Source: an uncultured Actinomyces sp. (lineage in GTDB: Bacteria; Actinomycetota; Actinomycetes; Actinomycetales; Actinomycetaceae). Taken from it: a stretch of DNA of 13,172 bases. The stretch spans positions 1 through 13,172 of the forward strand of contig USPB01000031.1 in the NCBI GenBank assembly GCA_900556405.1. Reading direction: 5' to 3'. The stretch's first letter is position 1. Every line of letters begins with the position of its first letter. The position numbers and the translations under genes were made by a program. The notes beneath the pieces are model-generated. The model saw only the letters and a program-made list of their open reading frames with translations, was not told where the DNA came from and made no database searches. Shown here in pieces: positions 9,333-13,172 of the stretch.

Positions 9333-9398
9333 GCCACAACCAGTAGACTCACATCGAACCTGTTGTTCAGTCTTTGAACCGACATCCCGGAGGACACG

Positions 9399-11258
9399 AT
9401 GAAGCGCATGCGCGATGGCTCGTACACGATCAAGCCGACGTACAAGGTCGGCGAACACGACATCGTTCCCGACATGCTGGCCAAACGCGCCCTCCTCCAC
9501 CCCGACCAGGTGGCGGTCGAGCAGCGCTCCTCCGTTGGCTCCACGCGCTCCCTGACCACTGCTGAGCTCCAGCGCCAGGTCGAGTACACCGCCTGTGGCC
9601 TCATCGGCCTCGGCGTGCAGGCCGGCGACGCGGTCGCGATCCTGGCCCCGACCTCGTACGAGTGGCTCCTCCTGGACCTCGCACTGCTCTCGATCGGCGC
9701 GATCACCGTCCCGATCTACGAGTCCGACTCCGCCGCCCAGATCGAGCACATCCTCACCGACGCGCACGTGACCCGTGTCTTCACGGCCACCACCCAGCAG
9801 GCCGAGCTCGTGCACTCCGTGGCTCCCGAGTACACCGTGGCGGTCGACTCCTTCGACCGCGGCGCCCAGCGCATGATCGCCCGCGCCGCCACCGGCATCA
9901 CCATCGAGAACGTCGAGCAGCGCCGCACGACCATCTCCTCCTCGGACATCGCCACCATCATCTACACCTCCGGAACGACCGGAAACCCGAAGGGCGTGGC
10001 CCTGACGCACGCAAACTTTGTGGCCACCGCGGAGGGCGCCCGCCAGGTCCTCGGCGAGGTCATCGACTCCCCCGAGACCCGCCTGCTCCTCTTCCTGCCC
10101 GTCGCCCACGTGCTCGCGCGCCTCGTCATGCACGTGATCCTGTCGGGCCAGGGAGTCCTCGGCTTCTCGCCCAGCATCAAGAACCTGCTGCCGGACATCC
10201 AGGCCTTCAAGCCCTCCGTGCTCCTCGTCGTGCCCCGCGTGCTCGAGAAGGTCTACAACGCGGCCTCTTCCAAGGCGGGCGGCGGCATCAAGGGCCGCAT
10301 GTTCGCCTGGAGCGCCAAGCAGGCTCGCACATATGCACTCGCACAAGAGCGTACTTTCGGACCTTCTCTACTGAAGAAGGCACGCCACGGCATTGCCGAC
10401 GCGCTTGTTCTGAAGAAGATCCGTTCGATTCTTGGCCCAAATCTTCGTTACATCGTTTCCGGCGGGGCGCCTTTAGCCACCGACCTTGCTCAGTTCTATT
10501 CGGGCATGGGAATCACCCTTCTCCAAGGCTATGGCTTATCCGAAACGACCGGACCGATCGCTGTTCAGCATGTCGGTAAGAATCCTGTAGGTACCGTAGG
10601 TCTGCCCCTTCCGGGAAACTTCATCAAGATCGCAAAAGACGGAGAAATCCTTGTTAAGGGTGTTTCGGTCATGCCCGGCTACTATCACCTGCCTGACCAG
10701 ACTCACCAGGTTATGCCCGATGGTGAGTGGTTCCATACCGGCGACCTTGGATCTATCTCAAAGAGCGGCCAGCTTTCAATCACCGGACGAAAGAAAGAAC
10801 TCATCGTCACCGCAGGTGGCAAAAATGTCTCTCCTGAGGTTTTGGAAGATTCACTGGCAACTCACCCCTTAATTGCGAACGTCATCGTTGTTGGCGACCA
10901 ACGGCCATTTATCGGTGCGCTCTTTACCCTTGACGCTGAGATGCTTCCAGATTGGCTGCGTAAGCACGGACTCCCCCGTTGCTCGCCACTCGAGGCCGCC
11001 CAGCTTCCCGAAGTGCAAGCCTCACTCCAGCGTGCAGTAGACCGCGCAAACAAGGCAGTCTCTCGCGCGGAGTCCATTCGTAAATTCCGAATTATTGATG
11101 CGAGCTTTACTGTCGAAAATGGCTATGTGACTCCCTCAATGAAGCTTCGTCGTGGGAAAGTACTTCATGATTTCGCAGATGAAGTCGACGAACTTTACGG
11201 TGGGCCAGTTGAATCTGCCCCGGCAAAGCGCCGCCGTTTCTTCCGACGTGCACGATAG
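9399..11258 (+). CDS. fadD: Long-chain fatty acid-CoA ligase (AMP-binding, FadD15-like), first copy
   Basis: The product activates a fatty acid with ATP to an acyl-adenylate and then to acyl-CoA, for lipid synthesis or breakdown. The 619-aa protein has all core motifs: YTSGTTGNPKG (189-199), GYGLSETTGP (377-386), FHTGDL (445-450), ITGRKKELIVTAGGKNV (461-477), and the C-terminal lysine region TPSMKLRR with Lys582. The whole protein resembles mycobacterial FadD15; the true substrate is unknown. It ends in a basic tail (KRRRFFRRAR). GGAGG lies five bases before the ATG. Composition changes abruptly inside the gene. Of the first 308 codons only 17 end in A or T, while from codon 309 (10323) about half do, and local GC drops from 72% to 52% between adjacent 60-base lines. 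The frame is intact. The second copy follows after 33 bp. Confidence 0.93.
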   Translation: MKRMRDGSYTIKPTYKVGEHDIVPDMLAKRALLHPDQVAVEQRSSVGSTRSLTTAELQRQVEYTACGLIGLGVQAGDAVAILAPTSYEWLLLDLALLSIGAITVPIYESDSAAQIEHILTDAHVTRVFTATTQQAELVHSVAPEYTVAVDSFDRGAQRMIARAATGITIENVEQRRTTISSSDIATIIYTSGTTGNPKGVALTHANFVATAEGARQVLGEVIDSPETRLLLFLPVAHVLARLVMHVILSGQGVLGFSPSIKNLLPDIQAFKPSVLLVVPRVLEKVYNAASSKAGGGIKGRMFAWSAKQARTYALAQERTFGPSLLKKARHGIADALVLKKIRSILGPNLRYIVSGGAPLATDLAQFYSGMGITLLQGYGLSETTGPIAVQHVGKNPVGTVGLPLPGNFIKIAKDGEILVKGVSVMPGYYHLPDQTHQVMPDGEWFHTGDLGSISKSGQLSITGRKKELIVTAGGKNVSPEVLEDSLATHPLIANVIVVGDQRPFIGALFTLDAEMLPDWLRKHGLPRCSPLEAAQLPEVQASLQRAVDRANKAVSRAESIRKFRIIDASFTVENGYVTPSMKLRRGKVLHDFADEVDELYGGPVESAPAKRRRFFRRAR

Positions 11259-12782
11259 ACGCTGAACTCAATACAACTGAAAGGGATACTCATGACAGTA
11301 CGCAGGCTTGCAGATGGCTCTTGGGAAGCGATTGCAACTCGCGAGGCGAGCCCCGAGATGAATTTGCCGTCAATGCTTCGCCTGCGTGCTCAAGAGCACC
11401 CTGGTCAGGTTGCAATTGAGCGTCGTTCGCCTGTGGGTACTTGGCGCCCGGTTACCATTGATCAGTTCCTTTCGGATGTTGATTCGATTGCCCGTGGCCT
11501 CATCGCGCTGGGACTTGAAGCAGGTGAGCACCTGGCGATTTTGGCGCCGACATCGTACGAGTGGGCTCTCATCGACGTCGCTGCCCTGTCCTGCGGTGCG
11601 ATCACTGTCCCGATCTACGAAACCGATTCTGCCGTCCAAATTGAGCACATCCTCAAGGACGCAGATATCCGCATTGTCATTACCGCGACGACTCAGCAGG
11701 CCGAACTTGTTCAGTCCGTAAAGACAGATTCGGTTCGTCATCTCCTCTCGCTTGATAAGGGAGCTCAGCGAGAGCTTGCCCAAGCCGGACTCGACGTTCC
11801 AATCGAAGAAGTGCGCCTGCGGACCGAGGCCGTCAAGCTTGACGATGAAGCCACCATTATCTACACCTCCGGAACCACCGGCGTCCCCAAAGGTGTTGTT
11901 CTAACACATGGGAACTTCATCAGCCCAATGCTCCAGGCCTACGATTTCCTTCCCCTTCTAATCAATGATCCGCGCTCTCGTTCGCTGCTGTTTTTGCCCG
12001 TGGCTCACGTACTTGCACGCTTCGTGATGTACTGCTTGCTCTCGGGACAGGGAGTTGTAGCTTTTTCACCGGATACACGCAACCTGGTGGATGATATTGC
12101 GACCTTCAAGCCCTCAATGCTTCTGGTTGTCCCGCGCGTCTTGGAGAAGGTCTATAACGCGGCATCAGCCAAGGCCGGCGGCGGTTTCAAGGGACGAATG
12201 TTCTCCTGGGCTGCAAAGCAAGCGCGTGCCCTTTCGGAATCTCGCGCCTATGTGGATACTCCTCTTCCCGAGTCCTTAGTTGCTGGTCCCCTACCAGACA
12301 CCACACCCGTGCCCGATGCCTCGGCAATTCCATCTCCCGGTCCCTCCGCTCTATTAAAGATTCGCGGGCGTGTTGCTGACGCATTGGTTCTGTCGAAGGT
12401 CAAGGCAATTCTTGGACCAAACCTTCATACGATCATTTCTGGAGGCGCTCCCCTCGCCCTCGACCTTGCAAACTTCTACCGAGGCCTCGGACTGACCCTG
12501 CTCCAGGGATACGGCCTCTCCGAGACCACCGGTCCCATCAGTGTTGAGATCCCCCAGGATTTTCCGCCGGATAGTGTTGGTTTCGTCTGGCCCGGTAACC
12601 AGGCGAAACTGGCCAGCGACGGGGAACTTTTAGTCCGCGGAATTTCAGTTTCCCGCGGTTACCATAACCTTCCCGAGGCCACTGCTGAGGCCTTTGTTGA
12701 TGGCTGGTTTAAGACCGGGGATCTTGCCTCGATTGATGACCGAGGCCACATCCGTATCACTGGGCGCAAGAAGGAGCTCATT
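10323..12782. other. Low-GC block with sharp edges inside both ligase genes
   Basis: Counting by hand in 60-base lines, GC is 72% at 10261-10320, 52% at 10321-10380, 53% at 10441-10500, 57% at 12661-12720, 55% at 12721-12780 and 77% at 12781-12840. Third codon positions change at the same points. The block covers the last half of the first ligase gene, the 33-bp spacer and the first 497 codons of the second. Both edges sit in strongly conserved protein blocks (YNAAS...AKQAR and ITGRKKELIV), and both genes stay in frame. No insertion-sequence ends, direct repeats or integrase genes are seen at the edges. It looks like homologous replacement by DNA from a lower-GC relative, or an assembly join. 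Confidence 0.8.
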
Positions 12783-13172
12783 GTCACCGCCGGGGGCAAG
12801 AACGTGGCCCCGGCGGTCCTGGAGGACCGCCTGCGCGGCCACCCCCTGGTCAGCCAGGTCCTCGTGGTCGGGGACCGGGAGCCCTTCATCTCCGCGCTCA
12901 TCACCCTGGACGCCGAGATGCTGCCCCAGTGGCTGGCCAACCACGGCCTGCCGGAGATGGACGTGGCCCAGGCGGCGACCAACCCGCAGGTGCTCGCCGC
13001 CCTGGACAAGGCCGTGGCCCGCGCCAACCGGGTCGTCTCACGCGCCGAGTCCATCCGCGCCTACCGGGTCCTGACCACCGACTTCACCGAGGCCAACGGG
13101 CTGCTGACCCCCTCCTACAAGGTCAAGCGCGCCGCCGTGGTCAAGGCCCACGCCGAGACGATCGCCGACATC
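11292..13172 (+). CDS. fadD: Long-chain fatty acid-CoA ligase, second copy (3' end beyond window)
   Basis: This is a tandem paralogue of the preceding gene with the same expected reaction. It is open from the ATG at 11292 to the window edge: 627 codons without a stop, probably lacking only about 15-25 residues. AAAGGGA six bases before the ATG is the ribosome-binding site. It was likely co-transcribed with the first copy, 33 bp upstream. Motifs are YTSGTTGVPKG (191-201), GYGLSETTGP (406-415), FKTGDL, ITGRKKELIVTAGGKNV (489-505) and TPSYKVKR with Lys610. Compared with the first copy it has about 28 extra residues, rich in Pro, Ser and Asp, at about 313-353, likely a disordered linker. Codons up to Ile497 are mixed in the third position; of the last 130 only one (a TCA) ends in A or T, and GGG and CGG appear. 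The 3' part therefore has a different compositional origin from the rest. Confidence 0.9.
   Translation, partial: MTVRRLADGSWEAIATREASPEMNLPSMLRLRAQEHPGQVAIERRSPVGTWRPVTIDQFLSDVDSIARGLIALGLEAGEHLAILAPTSYEWALIDVAALSCGAITVPIYETDSAVQIEHILKDADIRIVITATTQQAELVQSVKTDSVRHLLSLDKGAQRELAQAGLDVPIEEVRLRTEAVKLDDEATIIYTSGTTGVPKGVVLTHGNFISPMLQAYDFLPLLINDPRSRSLLFLPVAHVLARFVMYCLLSGQGVVAFSPDTRNLVDDIATFKPSMLLVVPRVLEKVYNAASAKAGGGFKGRMFSWAAKQARALSESRAYVDTPLPESLVAGPLPDTTPVPDASAIPSPGPSALLKIRGRVADALVLSKVKAILGPNLHTIISGGAPLALDLANFYRGLGLTLLQGYGLSETTGPISVEIPQDFPPDSVGFVWPGNQAKLASDGELLVRGISVSRGYHNLPEATAEAFVDGWFKTGDLASIDDRGHIRITGRKKELIVTAGGKNVAPAVLEDRLRGHPLVSQVLVVGDREPFISALITLDAEMLPQWLANHGLPEMDVAQAATNPQVLAALDKAVARANRVVSRAESIRAYRVLTTDFTEANGLLTPSYKVKRAAVVKAHAETIADI

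Noticed and set aside
9315..10346. Minus-strand open frame opposite the first ligase gene.
   Set aside because: Antisense shadow; it begins almost exactly where the high-GC part ends, as expected if only codon bias keeps it open.
10323..12782. The low-GC block as a transposon, prophage or genomic island.
   Set aside because: There are no transposase, integrase, terminal inverted repeats or target duplications, and its genes continue in frame through both edges, which fits homologous replacement or a misjoin rather than insertion.
12694..13074. Alternative plus-strand frame inside the second ligase gene.
   Set aside because: Out of frame with conserved AMP-binding motifs that read through the same stretch without a stop.

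Overview
The window looks like chromosomal DNA of a high-GC Gram-positive bacterium (Actinobacteria). The evidence is the gene order uvrC-rapZ-yvcK-whiA with gap next to it, an adenylylation-type (I-beta) glutamine synthetase, a FadD15-like acyl-CoA ligase family, frequent GTG starts, and codons ending mostly in G or C. A member of the Actinomycetaceae (Actinomyces/Schaalia type) is my best guess, but that is inference.

Layout. Positions 1-7672 hold six minus-strand genes, read right to left: uvrC (DNA excision repair nuclease), purT (formate-dependent purine synthesis), rapZ (P-loop RNase-adaptor family), yvcK (sugar-nucleotide-binding morphogenesis/metabolism factor), whiA (sporulation/division regulator family) and gap (glyceraldehyde-3-phosphate dehydrogenase). 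uvrC/purT overlap as ATGA and rapZ/yvcK as TAATG, and the other gaps up to whiA are 43-46 bp, so uvrC to whiA reads as one transcription unit. gap has its own promoter, a leader with several possible hairpins, and a hairpin behind its stop. Positions 7673-7858 are a divergent control region. Positions 7859-9283 hold glnA on the plus strand, closed by a strong GC hairpin. Positions 9399-13172 hold two tandem long-chain acyl-CoA ligase genes, the second cut by the window edge.

The genes themselves are largely housekeeping. I do not see a CRISPR array, phage, transposon, toxin or defence locus. The most unusual signal is compositional: a block of about 2.46 kb (about 10323-12782) has GC near 52-57% and mixed third codon positions, while both flanks have G/C at almost every third position. 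Both edges are abrupt, fall inside conserved blocks of the two paralogous ligase genes, and keep the reading frame. The right flank (12783-13172) also uses GGG and CGG codons, which are absent from the left flank. This suggests inter-species homologous recombination, or a chimeric assembly. Secondary points are purT inside the uvrC-rapZ-yvcK-whiA block, mutually exclusive hairpins over the uvrC start, and a structured gap leader. No gene-free stretch exceeds 300 bases.
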